A stretch of 64,000 bases of DNA from Dipylidium caninum (GCA_017562135.1 QEYB01001389.1:62001-126000), one strand, 5' to 3'. Positions 1 through 13,900 are shown, counted from the first letter of the stretch. The notes: a model not told the origin generated them from the sequence alone. Program-made: numbers and translations.

Positions 1-476
1 TATGCCCATTGCTGCCCTATGAATTGGTGTTTAGAGCCAGAGTTTGCCTCAACCTGCCTCCATAGGGTGGAAACCTGAAAAATACTTGTTATAAGTGGAA
101 AATGACAGGACAATGTGACAGATGTCGCTGAGAAGCCCGAAGAAGCGGTTAAATGTCATTAGAATCGTTTCAGGTCCTCCCTTGCCTCCGTAGAGAGGAC
201 GGAGACGGGGTGGGACGGTACGGGACGAGGAGGGGCCGACTTCCTCTTTCTGTGTCCGGTGATGACTTCAAAAGAAAGACTGACAGATGAACAAGGCTTG
301 GCACGAGTACGACGGAGAGTATTAAGTTCGGAGTGTGAAGCCGAAGGCTTCTCCGGCCTCCCTCCAGAATGTCAGGAATTTTAATCACTCTAGCCAAGGC
401 ACTCCAAGGGAGGTATTGCGGCAGCAGTAAAGAGCTAATTGAAGAATGACCTCTCGAAGAGGAGCAAAAACCTCAC
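1..476. other. Intron sequence of the MFSD6-like gene
   Basis: This lies downstream (minus-strand sense) of the donor at 476-475. I see no coding similarity. A 75-codon open frame at 170-397 on the minus strand has no recognisable features. The next MFSD6 exon must be outside the window. Confidence 0.5.
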
Positions 477-1895
477 CTTCGTTTGGGCAGTCGCGGCTAA
501 GTCCTCCACAAAGGGATCAGAAGCTGGCAGACCGCCCAGGGTGTCCGATCGGTGCATTGCGTTGCGGTCGAGTTTAATTCCCAACTGCTGTTCAAGAATT
601 TCTTCATTGGAGACGGGACCTTCGGCAACTGTTCCGCCACTTTCCAACTGGCCTTGAGAGTATTCGCCATCACCTCTCCACTCCTCCTCATCTCCATCCT
701 CCTGGTTAATTAATTTCCCTCGATTTTTGGCCATTCTACCGCGTCTAAGGGTCTTGGCCACTTTGTCCTTCATCACTTTGAAATACATGCTTTCCACAGC
801 TCCGTCATAGGCGAATCGAAATTGACTCGCAGCGATAGCAGCACAGGACATGAAGACGGTGAAGACAGCAAAACTAACCATGTAGTTTTTTTCTCGACGT
901 CCTGGTCGAAGACACGGATGATCTGGAAAGCTCTGTGACTGGTCCAATGCAATACCGACAAAAAACATGGCCAAACCCCAGCCTACCGAGCCAAACATGC
1001 GCTGTCGTCCATAAAGTTGAGGTCCATTTTCCTCAAGGTAGGTCATTACCGCTGAGTCGGCCAGACAAATGGCTGGGCTGGAGAAGAAGGCGCCCACACA
1101 GATGAGAATCATTGCGAGAATGAAAATTTGGTTGATTTTACTCTGACGGTAGACAACGGTGGAGAAAAGGGGCATTACGAGACTACCGTCAGAGTAGTGG
1201 TTGGGATCAGCAAACGACTCTTCGTCAGTAACCCTCGCGTGCTTCCCACTGCGGTCTATGCTCATCGACTCAAGCGATCGGTTGGATGAAAAGCCACTGT
1301 GAAGTTTCTTCAATTCTAATTCCAATGGTGACTGGCCAATATGATTTTTCCCGTAGACGGCTAAGTAGGGCTTCATTTCAATGGCCTCAATACGATCGCT
1401 GGTGACTTCTCTAAAGGGTTCCATAATTCGAATATCAATGGGATTTGCGGATTTATTTTTCGGAAGTATACCGGCGACTGAGACAAGGCATCCCTCCGGT
1501 TGAGGTCGAACGAATCCCAAGCCAAGTGTGAAGACAATCCAACTGAGTAGGCTAATCATAAGGAAAAGTTTGCCCTTTTTCCACCGGTCAGCAATGCCGC
1601 TCCAAAACGGCGCACCCACCCATTCAAATAGGCATCGAGCCCCGCCCAAGGAGCCGCATTGGGTGGCATTCATGCCCAATTGTTTGAAGTAGATAGAGAG
1701 GAGGGGGAAGAGGGAACCAAAAGCGGCGTAGAAGAGGAAATAGAAGAGCTTGAAGATGAGGAGGGAACGATTTATTGGCGAATGGAACCATTCCAGCAAT
1801 TCGCGTTTCACAGCTCGGACACCACCTGAAGGGGAGTCTGCTGGTACCTCCTCTGAGGATGGTGGCGGTGGTGGTGGAGTGTTGGTCTCATCCAT
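477..1895 (-). CDS. MFSD6: MFSD6-like major facilitator transporter, 5' coding exon (partial gene)
   Basis: Multi-pass membrane transporter of the major facilitator superfamily; only its 5' coding exon (473 codons) is in the window. The start is the ATG at 1895-1893. A short proline run (PPPPPP) and an acidic stretch are followed by TM1 (about residues 45-70), then an MFS motif-A-like loop IADRWKKGK at about residue 100 and the next helices. A long extracellular-looking loop (about 130-250) precedes further helices containing GRQRMFGSVGWGLAMFFVG, a stretch I recognise from MFSD6. The exon ends in a donor: on the minus strand AAG|GTGAGG, with GT at 476-475. Reading past it soon hits a stop at 435, so the C-terminal half must continue left of the window. 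An acceptor-like TTTTGTCCAG ends at 1902, just upstream of the ATG, suggesting a 5'UTR intron or a trans-splice site. The family assignment is good; the transported substrate is not shown by the sequence. Confidence 0.88.
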
Positions 1896-1904
1896 TGTAT
1901 TCTG

Positions 1905-4015
1905 GACAAAATTTCAGTTTCCCTCATCGTTAAGGAGTAAGGTGCTTTTCACTTACGGACAAGTTTAAGCACTTAAGGCGCCTGTATATGAATCCTCGTA
2001 ACTTTCATTAGCATCCTAATTTTACGCGGAAAAACATCAACTAAAAGCTTTCCCAGTAAGACGTGACATTCGACACTTCATAAAGTCTTAGCGTATATTG
2101 TTATTTTGCGTTACATTTAAATTCAGGCAGTACAATGATTTTTACTGGCTTTACTGATTTCCATACTGTTTAATGATAGATGTTTTTTGTGATTGTAAAA
2201 TCTGCAAATGAAAGCTCAAAGGACAACGAAAAAGCCCATATTATATCTCTAAACTATGCGGAATGACTTTTAACTAGCGCTAGTATAAAGCCGACATGTG
2301 CAACCCAGGAAAAGGGAACACAGCCCATCCCCTACCACGAGTAATCTTTTAATATGTCTAATTTTTAGAAAAGCATAAATGAAATAGCATGGGAGAATTT
2401 ACGGTTTTCTGGTGGGAGCAGAAGATGGGCAACACCAAGAGGAAGGCTGACTGGGAGATGATTGAGGGGACATGAGGAGAAAACGCAGTAGGGAAATGGA
2501 CGAGGGAGGCATCGATTTCTCCTTGAGCAGCACGAACGTGCGCAAAAGATGAATAGTGCGACGCATTGTGATTGGTTGGTCGAGGAGGGGGAGGGGGAGG
2601 ACAGGGTGGGGGATCTGCGAGCTTTCGCTGTCGTGTGCGCGTGTACGTGCTCTTATTCGGAGAGCATTGGCTACTTTTGCTCTGTTAACTGTTCCCGTTG
2701 AGGCGGGAAGCCTGAACGGAGAAGAGTTTACGCTCCAAATTTTTGATGTCCACATCACCGTAAACACAAGCTACGCCTTAGCGAAAATTATAGCTCATAT
2801 TGACACATAACTCAGCGGAATCATAAAAGCCAGAGTCTGGCTAATCTAGCCCGACCTAACAACTAGGATTTGCCACAATTTTCGCACACCGAAGAAATTA
2901 TCCTCCACGAATAACTAACAACTTTGGCGGCCTACAAGGTACTTGAGGCTGGTTGGCGATATTTAAATCTCGGCGATACTTTGCATGAAGTAAAACCATC
3001 ACTGCAAGTATCTTAGAATATAATTAGATTGACTTAATTAAAATATTCTATTACATTGGGTAAAGTAAGTTAGTTTAATACAACATTAAAAGCTGAATAA
3101 TTGAAAATCTAAAAACTGTCATGTAAAGGAAAATTTGCAGGCAGCCAAATGTGATTTGTAAAATTAATACTATCATATAATATTGCTAGGGTAGAACAGA
3201 GTATAATTTTGAATCAGTTGGTAAGACCGCGACTGGTATACCGACTTCGGGAGTTGGCCTTCTCGCCTTACTTGGACCAATATTCCTATTGGAGTACATG
3301 ATGGCACTTGCGGGATGCAGCGACAGAGTACAGCGAATATATCTTGGCGTTGGTGATAAAAGGTGACGGAAAGCAAATACCAGCGGCTTCTATAATTATT
3401 TAGAATAAATTACTTCGATGGAAACAGTTTACCCTCCGTCAGATTAAACAAGATTGTTTCGATCATGCCTGGGCTAACTTAGACTAACGCATTGATGTCG
3501 TGGCAATCACTTGGTGTACTATAACTTATTGATGTATTATGGTTAATATAAGTTGTAAGTTCTCCAAATCTTAGATCGTGGCTTCTGTGAATATTAATGT
3601 AATATCGTCGAAAATCCAATGAATGAGGCAATCGCCTAAGTCGCCCGCACGGAGCACCTAATTATGGCAATTTAACAAAAATTGATATTATTTTATAGCT
3701 TTTGGATGGTATTTGTGACTCTTACCCCGATCGCAAATTAGCGCTATTATTTTGGATAAAAAATTGGTAGTTTGAGAAACACCACACGTAATATTATGCA
3801 AATGTTAAATGTGGCTTGTAAAAATTAACGTCTTAAAGATAACTATAAGTTGTCTTCTTGAAAGGGCAACTTAAAAGTACTGTAAAGATACTGTTGTTAT
3901 TTTTACCTTAGTTACTATTGGCTAATATGAAGTAAACAACCGCCATCCCGAGTGGGTCTTTTAAGTTTTAACGCGCTTCGGCGTTGTGCCAGGTTGGTCG
4001 CCCATAATTGTCGAA
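1905..4015. other. Divergent intergenic region between the MFSD6-like and TASOR-like genes
   Basis: About 2.1 kb separates two divergently transcribed starts (1895 minus, 4016 plus). The outer parts are AT-rich; about 2540-2720 is more GC- and CpG-rich and could hold promoter elements. Open frames at 2399-2767 (minus) and 2556-2810 (plus) overlap each other antisense in the GC-rich part and look like composition artefacts. No gene supported. Confidence 0.4.
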
Positions 4016-7000
4016 ATGTCAACTACGGTTGCGACTAAAGACACTGGGAATGCCCTGAAAAAGGGCATAAGTTCATTGAAGGTTCCTAAAAAAGCAATTA
4101 ATGAGTGTAAGTGCAGTAATGTATACCATTGTTCATGATAATTGTGTAAAATAGGGGCTGTTAATAATCCTAATGCCGTAATCTTTTAAAATTTTAATAG
4201 CTGCTTTGGAATTGATAAACGTCAATTCCGATGATTTCTTAGAAGAAATTGACGCCCATTTGCAACATAACTACCGATTTCGTAAGCTGGCGAATGATGC
4301 ACTTAAGATTGACGGTGCGTGGTTTATACACAATCGTAGCCTTGAAGAGGCGTTTGGGAAGGCAAGGAAACGTCTTCAGCTCGGTGATGGTCTTGGTCAG
4401 AGCAAGAGTATTAGTCTTACTACCCATTACGGGTTCCTGTTCACCAAAAATTGGAGCGTCGTCGAGTCTATTGCGTACTGTGGATTGAAAACTGGAAATC
4501 TTCAAGACACATGGCTAGGAAAATCAAAAGACGGTGAGCAGGCAAGAAAGATTGCATAGTTGTTACATGATAATCATTTAATGTTAGGTACGTAGCAGCG
4601 GAATTTCGATTATTATTTGTTATCAAATGAGTCAGACCGAAAAGTAGTTGATTCACTGCTGAGTAGCCCTCGTTTGTTAAAAAAAAGTTTTATGCTGAAA
4701 TTTTACCTGGAAATACCGAGGCGTTTGGGGCGAAAAATATGAATACTATTATTAGTTTAAGTTACAATGACACTCTGTTTCCAAGACTTGCGATATCATT
4801 ACTGGATTAGTAAGTAAAATGCGAAATACAATTTTTGTAATAATTATTAAACCGTCAAGTTTATTACTGAACTCTCGGCCCGAATCGAGTATCCGCCGTG
4901 TGCTATTGCGCCTCAGATTTTTTTAGTGGGCGACGTCTTAGTTTGTGCCATATCGACAAAACTCGCCGTTATTCTGAACAGCGCAATCAACACACCTGGT
5001 TTTTTTGTTTTGCGTTGGGTTCCATCAAAACATCACTTGGAGCTCCACGCGGCTTTGAAGATTTTCAACTCGTCGAAGTATCACATTCTTTTTGCTCAAT
5101 CTCATTTGCGCGTATTGACTTGCTTCCTGCTCACGCTGATTCTCATTTCACATCCCGTAGTTGTTATTCTCACCTCATTGCCCTACATTTTTCGTCAAGG
5201 CAATAGCACAGTAAGCGTGCGACAACAGAAACGAAATAATGAACTCAAAAATTGCGTACTTAAGACTTATAAATTTATTTTTTGCTACAGGTGTTGTAAT
5301 CAGCCAATGCGCTGATATCGGTCTTGCTTATCTAGCAGACACAAAGTCGAAAGAAGCTGAATCCTATCATGGGGATTCGGAGATCGAACCTGATTCCAAG
5401 ATCGATTGCGTAACCAGTGACACATACTTTGTTGTTCTCGTGCGTTGGTTGAAGGGCAAGGTATACATGACACAAGCAATGCCTCCAGCATCCCCCTCTT
5501 CTCCCATTCGGAGTTCCGAAAGCGGATCGTGTCCTTCCCCTTCATTAGATTCTCGCTTAGATCCACAGCCAGGCTACACTTGTCACATGACCAAGTGGAG
5601 TAGAATGGATCCCCTTGATCCTTCCAAGATTACACTCAACGAAGTCTTTCATAACAGTCAAGTGAGTATCATTGATAAAAATTGCATAATAACGTACGGA
5701 GGGCTTCGACGTGGTGTATATTGCTTCCTTATAAGGTTTATCTATATGAATATGATGAGGAAATGGATCTGAAAGTTACGGTTGAACATGTACTCCCTTT
5801 CGCGGTAATCAAATGTCACTGGGGTTTGATGCCAGAGGACTTTCCCTTGTTTCGTTCCGTCAACGACGGCGCGATCCTCCTACCTCGAAAGATGAAGGAA
5901 AGTACGGGCCCCCGGAAGTCTCTGTTGAGTACACCACCAGCTGCAACTAAAATACCTCTCGAAAAGTGTGCCCCGAAACCAACTCCGAAGGTGACTGTTC
6001 AACTTGTTTACGTCGTTAATTGCTTCCGTAATACTTTGAGCGAATGAAAGTGAGTAAGACTTTCGATATTTCTCAGCGTCGCCAACCGATGTTGGTTTTC
6101 TACTGATTTGCCCAATTTGTACCTTCCTCCTTTTTGTCAACCTCAAACTTAATTTCATTGCGCTTTCACTGGAGTTAATAACATTTTCGCGTTGACCGTT
6201 CTTTTTCTACTTAGAAATGGATAAAGGGCAAACATATCGCCGCTTTACTCTTCTCTCCGGCCCCTCCGAAAAAGAACGATGCTCCAACTAAATCACTTCT
6301 TCCCAATCGACCTAAAGCGGCGCCGAAAATTTCCACTTTGTCTACTGTTTCCTCTTCTGCTCCCCTTCGAGACACAAAGTCCATACCGTATACCCACCAC
6401 CCTCCTGACCCGATTGCCGCTTCCGGTCGTGTATTGCAGAAAGCTCTTGACAGGACATACATGCAACCTGACAGCCCTGCCAATGACGGTTTAGTGAACT
6501 ACGTTATCAACACCTGCTATCTAGTTTGGCCGGTATCTGAACACCCGGAATGTGTGAATGATGAAGTCATGAAAATTGAGAGTTGGCAATTCCCTGTTAA
6601 GATTATATCTCACCACAATCACACCTCACACATCTACGAGGGTTTGTAAGTGCGATCACACCGTCATCGCCTTCTATTAATACTGTGCTTTTTTACAGTA
6701 TTAGAAGCTCTTTATACTCACAACTCACTGATTCCACTTCTGGGAATCTCGATTTTTCTTTTATGGAGCTTCATGTTGAATATTTTTTACCCTAACTTGT
6801 TTATTGATGCGCACTAGTACTCACCAAACAAATAACGGTTTCTTTGCTGTTAATAATCCAATTTCAGGCTGCAGCCCCGATTCATAGTCTCGGATCTGGT
6901 ATCCTTTTCTCGATTGCATCACGAATTGGCTGGAGTTCAGGAGCCCTACGGTCCCAATGCAGAACTTTCGGTATCAGACATTATCGAAACAACTCATGCC

Positions 7001-10000
7001 TCCGAAACTACCAACCTTGATCCAAGGCGTTTAAGAGGACGATCAAACTTTCCACCATGTCCTCCTTTTGTCTCCATTGACCGTCTTCATGGGTGGGTTG
7101 TCCCCACTAAGGAAAATGCTGAAAATGATGCTTCGGCCAAACCAAGTCGGTTTGCAGGCTACAGGGGAAATTACCTCCTTCTTAGTCTTCCCGAGTCCTC
7201 AACTCAACGGAGCGAAGTGGCAAAACTCTGTGATACGTTAAGAGAAAGACAAGTAGTAAGTAGTGGTCAATTGTTTCAGCAATGTTTTTTATCATAAGGC
7301 TGCTAAAACATGGCACATTAGATTCATTCTTTTAGGGTCTAAGTAAAACTTGACAATGTGAAGTATTGTAAATGCTAAGCCTTTCTGATTACTCGTTCGT
7401 TGGTGCATGTCTCCTCTTTTAGGCCTGCTTCATCAAAATGCCTCGTAGTGAAAATGCGGTTTTCTGTATATTCCCTGATTCAGAGTTTTCCAAATCAATT
7501 GGTGAGTTCTATAGTTTCCCAATTGAAGTAGAACAACCATGGCCGTACTTGTAAACTCATTATTTTACATATACTTACTGACATTTAGTAAGAACGTTCT
7601 GGTTTTAACAATTAGAAAGATATGAGGGAGATGTTACTATTCCGATTATAAACATCCTTGGGTTGGTCTCTTTTATAGCTAATAGTCGATTTTAAACAAA
7701 ACGTGACTTGTTTTTTTGAACAAGTGGTGACACACCACGTACTGAGACATTTTAGTACGCTGAATTGTTACGGTAATTTATTCTTAGTGAAATATGCCTT
7801 TTTCAGTTAATATTACTTTGGCATTGTGTTCTTTATGGACGATATTCCGACCATGGTAGCTTTTAAAGTGCACAATTGGGAAATAAATTTTACCCATTGG
7901 CAAATTTTCGTTATTTTTAGATAGTAGTTGGAGGTAGAATTGCCTCAATATCATTATTCATATTCCGATTCTCGGTAATGGCTGTACCACGTAACTGATT
8001 TCTCCTGTTGTCATTTTGTCAATCAAGCTCAAGTTGCCATGATTTCCCTACGGCCAATTTTAGTACTGTTAGGGAAGCACTTCTAATGTCTTTATTGATA
8101 TACATTTCAGTACGACTAGGATTTTAGACAGCCCTTGCTAATTCTATCCTTTGACCTTTGATTACGTCAGTGTATATGCCAAGCAGAGCCATTCGGATGC
8201 TTACCTTTTGCATGAGTTCACATCTCTTGATACGTTTCTTTGAGCACGTGTTATGTGGCGTATGGGGAAGAGTGTTCGCGTCAGATGAAAGACTTCATAG
8301 TTTACATTAAAGTTACTTGTCTGAAATGTCCTTTGTTATTGCGTGTGAGGAGCTGATCACCTCTTACAAATTGATGGGATTGTGTGGTAGTATGCCAGAA
8401 GTAAGAAAATATGGAAAATGTTTCTTAACATATTTTCACTTTATATTATGATGGCCTTTTGTGTTTTATATTTGGAAACTACTACTCCCACCACTACTGC
8501 CACCTTTAACTCTAACGTGGTTTGGCGGCAATATACCAATTCCCTTCCTTGTATTTCGCATTTGAATGAAAGTTTAGGATTACATTCCTATCGTCTGCAT
8601 TTAAATACATTGACGTCGTCATATTTTGTTGCGCTAGGTATTCCCCCTCTGGAAAGTGCGGAATCCACATCATTTCACGGCATTTTACTCCTTCCTCACT
8701 CATTTTATTCATCCTTGTTCGAAACTTGCCTTTGCCAACCTGCTCCCCCCTCAAGAACCGGCATCCCCCGTTCCCAACTTCCAGGTTAGTTTGTCATACT
8801 TGGCTACGCGTCGTAGTCTATTTGAAATCGAGTTGCTCTTACTATTGAACTATGCTAATTGTGCCAGTGTACACATCGGAACCGAACAATAAATGATAAA
8901 AATAATGAATATGCTTATCCTCAAAATAATGAATATGCTTATCCTCAAATTGGCAATCCACATTAGCCGGAATCCAATAACTTCAACCTTTGGTACCTTT
9001 ATTGAACTATTTCAATTTTTCTTTACCATTTGTTCGGCTTCATAAGCTCTGATTGAAACTTTTGACATGGAAATTTGTTTTCCTCATTTATGAACTTCAA
9101 ATTAGCGTTTCTCGGACAATTTCGAGTCGCATTACGATATAGGAGTATATATGTATATAGATCAAAGTTAGACTAGTATTCTGCCAGATCCTGATAAAAG
9201 ATTAGTGGCCAGCAACCAGTCCCTTTTTTCTTTCGCTACTGTTTGCGTCCCTTTAGTAGTCTTGACTTTTTCCTACATTTCAGCTCCTGTTGAAATCAGA
9301 TGGCGTTTTAGTCTTTCTTCACTTGTGCATGCATTGCCAAATGGGGGGCCAGGATCTCCTTCAAGCGGCCTCAAGTTTTGCCTTGGATCCAAAGGATGGT
9401 TCAGAGGCATTTCCCTCTGCTACAAACGATAATGTGCACATCTTCTCTCAGACATTCACACCTATGAGCCCCCAAGAGCCAACTTCGTGTGAAGATACGG
9501 CGTTGGTCATCCCAATTCCTGATGTACAAATTCCTGAGAGTCCAATCCAAATTGAAAGTTCACCTGCAATTTCGTGCGATATGGAATTAGAAACTTCCTT
9601 TGAGTCGAACGTCCCTATCTCCCCAGAAAAATGGAATGGGAGTAGTTCGCATGACTGTGACACACCCATACCTACAATTCCATCGGTACCTGATAAATAC
9701 TCCCCTTACTCTCTCGCATTGGATATTGCTGGTAGATCGCCACAGATCGCTGAAGAAGTGAGCAAGAATTCCGAATATATTGGTGACACTCCCACGAGTT
9801 TACTATCCATTCGGAAAGTACGCGGGTCTCCAGCTACTTTTTCTGATTATAATGAGTGGAGGAAGAAGAAGGATCAAAAGTCGACATCTCAACTGCAGGC
9901 TAGCTCTTCTGCGAAAGATCCTCAATGTACAGAAGCTTTACAAGAAGCATGCAGTGGATCTCTTGATACTGATGCTGTTGTTTTGGATCCTAGCCAACTT

Positions 10001-10987
10001 CTGCCTGATTTAATTGGCGAAAAGGAAGATGAAAGTGATCATGTGAAACTTTTTAGTCCCGCCAGTCCAGACGACAAACCAATGGCTTCTATCAGCTGTT
10101 CTTCCCGGGATCCCTCGCACGAAGAAGAAGAAGAGGGCGAAATTGTGGATGACGAGGATGGGGAAATAGAAGGTGAAACAGATGTGTCAAGTGAATGTAG
10201 CCGTCCATCGCCTGAGTCTGCAAAGCGTAAATCACGGGACGGCGGTCATAAGCCTATTCATATTCCGTCATCACCACGCAAAAAGCGATCAAAACATAGT
10301 TCCCATCATCATCAAGCTAAGAAATTGAAGAAACGAAAGAAGCATGTGGAAGATATGGACTATCGTACACCACGACCGCAGGACACTCGTCTTACGGGGG
10401 TTGAAAGGTTTTTAGAATACTCTGTTAACTTTCCACCCGCGATGCCACATACTAATCGATTCAAAGACACCGACTACCGCTATCAAGTGTACATACCTAA
10501 GTCAGCGGAGACTGTGTCAGTTCCCGTGAAGGTGATCAATCATGCTTACGAAGCAGACAATGAGGCGTTACACAACCATGACAAATTTTCGTCCCGCAGT
10601 GGTAGAGATGTGCACCTTACTCAACCGTCCACTTCCTCCGTCTCTCGTAACCGTAACAAGAATCGTGACAAATATAACTCCGAGAAGGTACAGTTGACTT
10701 CCCAAAGATCCATTACAAGTTTTAACTTACCATTTAACAATCAATCCTCCACATTACCGAGTGTGTATGATCCCAATGCCAATGGAATCGCTCTTCTTGA
10801 AACTCCGACTAGCCGGATTACCAATGCAACAGAAATCTCCGCTTATCGGACCGCTCCCATGTCTTATGCTCCAGGGAAACTTCGTCTCCAAACATCGAGA
10901 ACCCGACCTCCATTAGTATCCAACAGGAGTGACAAGTTGGTAGCTGCTCTTGTGAATTCCAACAGTGAAAGCAGCGGTGGTGTGTAA
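4016..10987 (+). CDS. TASOR/TEX15-type pseudo-PARP (DUF3715) protein, nine exons
   Basis: Likely a nuclear protein of the TASOR family; in vertebrates TASOR scaffolds the HUSH silencing complex. I assembled exons 4016-4106, 4201-4533, 5291-5661, 5736-5990, 6215-6645, 6868-7255, 7423-7501, 8638-8784 and 9300-10987. All phases agree and give about 1,260 residues. The pseudo-PARP fold spans exons 2-4: YGFLFTKNWSVVESIAYCGL, LGKSKDG|VVISQCADI, the strand TYFVVLVRWLKGKVYM, LDPQPGYTCHMTK, and VYLYEYDEE followed by VLPFAVIKCHW. Exons 5-8 look like a further folded region, containing RFIVSDLVSF, NYLLLSLPES and HGILLLPHSF. The last exon encodes a disordered tail with an EEEEEGEIVDDEDGEIEGE acidic block and a lysine-rich likely nuclear signal near KKRSKHSSHHHQAKKLKKRK. 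The match rests on the order and spacing of remembered family motifs. TASOR versus TEX15 orthology is undecided, and any silencing role is inference. The exon 8/9 junction is discussed in the findings. Confidence 0.75.
8899..8946. repeat. 24-bp unit duplicated in tandem
   Basis: Two exact, adjacent copies of a 24-bp AT-rich unit (8899-8922 and 8923-8946) lie in the intron between exons 8 and 9 of the TASOR-like gene. Probably a local slippage duplication. Confidence 0.9.
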
Positions 10988-13900
10988 ATAGTCTTCTGCC
11001 AAAGTCGCCCTTCGAGTTCTTTTGTACAAAATCATACAGACAAATAATCCCGTTCAGAGTGCCCGAGGAGCTGAAGGCAATAAGCTATTTTACTCAGGTC
11101 GCATTATTAGATATTCAATCATTATTTTCTCCTTAACCTATTTTATGAATACTTATTGAGTGGGAGCAATTTACTCGACTTTTAGGCTCATTTTAATTGC
11201 CTTTTTGAATATCGTCGAAGTCAAACTGGCCCAATTTATTTGGTTAAAATAATCCGCTACGCGATACTTTTTTTTCCTCTTTCAGGCCACCTATTGGTGG
11301 GATGAATTTGAGATGACTGAGAGATGGTCCGCGCGTTTGGAATAACTGACGCTTGGACAGAGATGCTGAATTGCTGGCGAAGGAGGAGGAGAAGAAGCAT
11401 TTTTTTATTTGTTGAGTTTACTTCCGTGACTCATTATTCGTAGTGTTAGCGACACTGTCTCTCCACTGGTTAATTGACATCCAGCACAGTGACATGGCGT
11501 GGACGTGAACGCGTTACCATTTTTACACCCGACTGTCGTCTTCGTACAATCTTCCATTCCCTCCTACTCGTGTGCCTTGCCCCTCTTGATCTCATATTTC
11601 GATTTTCATGCTAGCATGTATATGAATGAATACAGGCAGTGAAATCAAGTACTTATTACTTATGTCTATGCGATTTTGTAATACCCTTAATACATGCAAT
11701 TTTAAGTAACCCCAATTTATTTCGCGGCAGATGGAATTTGTCACTAAGCGGTGTGTACGAAGTTCAGTGGACTTCCAAAGGCCATCAACCTCGTGTGCCA
11801 CGTTTAAACGTTATCTGTGGCTGCCTATTTCTTTTATCTTTATATTCTTGATCAATACCTCTGCAGACAATATTAACCTTGAAATCCGGGGCCGCCTATT
11901 GGTCGGGAGAGAGTCAAGTGATTGGGAGGATCTTGCCTGGCTTGATGTGTACATCTCGGCGCTCACTGCACCTGCGACTTGGCAGTGTGGTTATTTTCAA
12001 CAGATTCACAATACTTACAAAACCAAATTTTTTCGTAAATTGGTGATCGTATCTCCTGCGACTTTGACCACTTAGTCCAGATTGGGGTGGCACTCCGTGG
12101 GATCCGAGTGGTTAGAGGGAAGTTGTACGACTGCGCAGTTTAGGGTTAACTGTGCTCTGTGTATTCTGTTGTTCCTTCATTTTGCGTCCTAGTGGTCTTA
12201 GGTGATCGTTGAGTTACGTGAATCAAAATGAACTTATTTAGCAAGTTCTGATCTGTGAAGGCTTGGTGATTTACACGAAATGGACCACGTTATCTCCAAC
12301 ACGGAGCCATCGAGAGAAGTGTCTGGAGTTCTGAGGTCAAGTATGCAGGTGAAGCAGTAAGGTTTTAGTTGGAGACTTCTCGAAGGTTGCCACAATTTAA
12401 AACTCACTTGAGGGTAACCGCCAAAATGGCTGAGTACCAAAGTGGGGGCACTCAACCGATGCCAATGTCAATTTGGTTTGGTGAGTATGGTCGTAGGCGA
12501 CGAAAAGCAGCCTCTTAATTTGTATTTAAGAATGGCGACCTCAGTTAATGTTGTGTTCTGACCAGTATGTCTACGTGTTCGTGATGAGCGGTATGACAGA
12601 TGGTCGTTCGTATAAAATGCTCATATCAAAAAGCTAGCAACGTACGGCCAGATTTTATTCGCAAAAGTTAGACCTCAAGTCCGTACCCAACTTGGGCGTC
12701 GCCATGGTCAAACATGTGAAAAGCCTTTCCGCTTGACGATTCTCGCATTGCAGCCAATAAACTCTTCCCACAGGTGGGGTCGTCGACCGCTTTGACAAAT
12801 AAGTCGACGCAGTTTTCCTAAATTTGCTTAATTTTTCCCTCTTTGGGCGAAGAAGACTGCGTTTCATCTGTACTTAAAATTTTACGATTATATTTACAAG
12901 TTAGTCAGATACAATGGAGCATCTGGAGTTTATCAAATTAGGGATCCTATAAGAAAGAAAAGTGGAAACTTTTTATAACAACAAAAAAAACTTGTTTTGG
13001 ATTGAAGTTTTGCGAAAAAGTTTACATTAGAGCGGACGAGACAGACTCTCTTGCAGTGGTTAATTTTGTGGACCCAAAAATAGCTTAAATAAGTGTATGT
13101 CCCAGTCGGAGGGGACGTTTAGACCGCATAAGAGGATGCTAACTTCAGTGTAACGAAAGTCATAACAAAAGCCGTCTTTTCACATCATATTTTGTCAACC
13201 GCATAATCACGAAATATAAAATATCAGATTTTGTCCTAATAATGAAGCAATCGTCATTAAAGCTAAACTCTACAAAAGGTTTTGCCGCCACATTAGTGTA
13301 AAATCTCTCACCACCATGTAACTTTCGAGCTTTTATTCGCCAGAAAGCGGCTAGTTGGACACACAAAAGATGTAGCCCAATGTTGGCTCGATGTAGTTCG
13401 GAATGACTACAGCAGAAACCGCCGCAGGGTAAAGAACCCTTAAGATCATTCACATACATGCACACACACACACCCACACACAATTCACCAGCTCTTATTG
13501 TGTTATTTCAACTCGCTATTAATTTTCAGGATTTATTTCTCCTTCAGATGCATCATACGCCTGAAGATTTGAGTGCTACAGCTGTTCTGCGTTGTCTCCT
13601 AATTCACCACACTTAAAATATGGAAACATTTGTGCGAATTCAGCCCACTGATGCATCCGAAAAGCCAAAAAATAAAAGCGTGGTAATTCTTATTTCTTGA
13701 TTTGTCTATCACTATTTTTCATTTTTGACAACTCAACGCATATTAACAAAATTAACGGACAGGCTGTATGTGTTCATGACTCATGATCAAACAGTGCTGA
13801 AGTAGAACCTTCTGCCTGGAACGGTGGAGGAAACGGCCTTGCCTAATAGTTTCTTTTTATTATTTCGTCACCCACGTGGCATCTATTTGGCGCCGTGCGA

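Noticed and set aside
2399..2767. 122-codon minus-strand frame upstream of the MFSD6-like gene
   Set aside because: Low-complexity Ser/Pro/Leu sequence, overlapped by an antisense frame, with no family resemblance.
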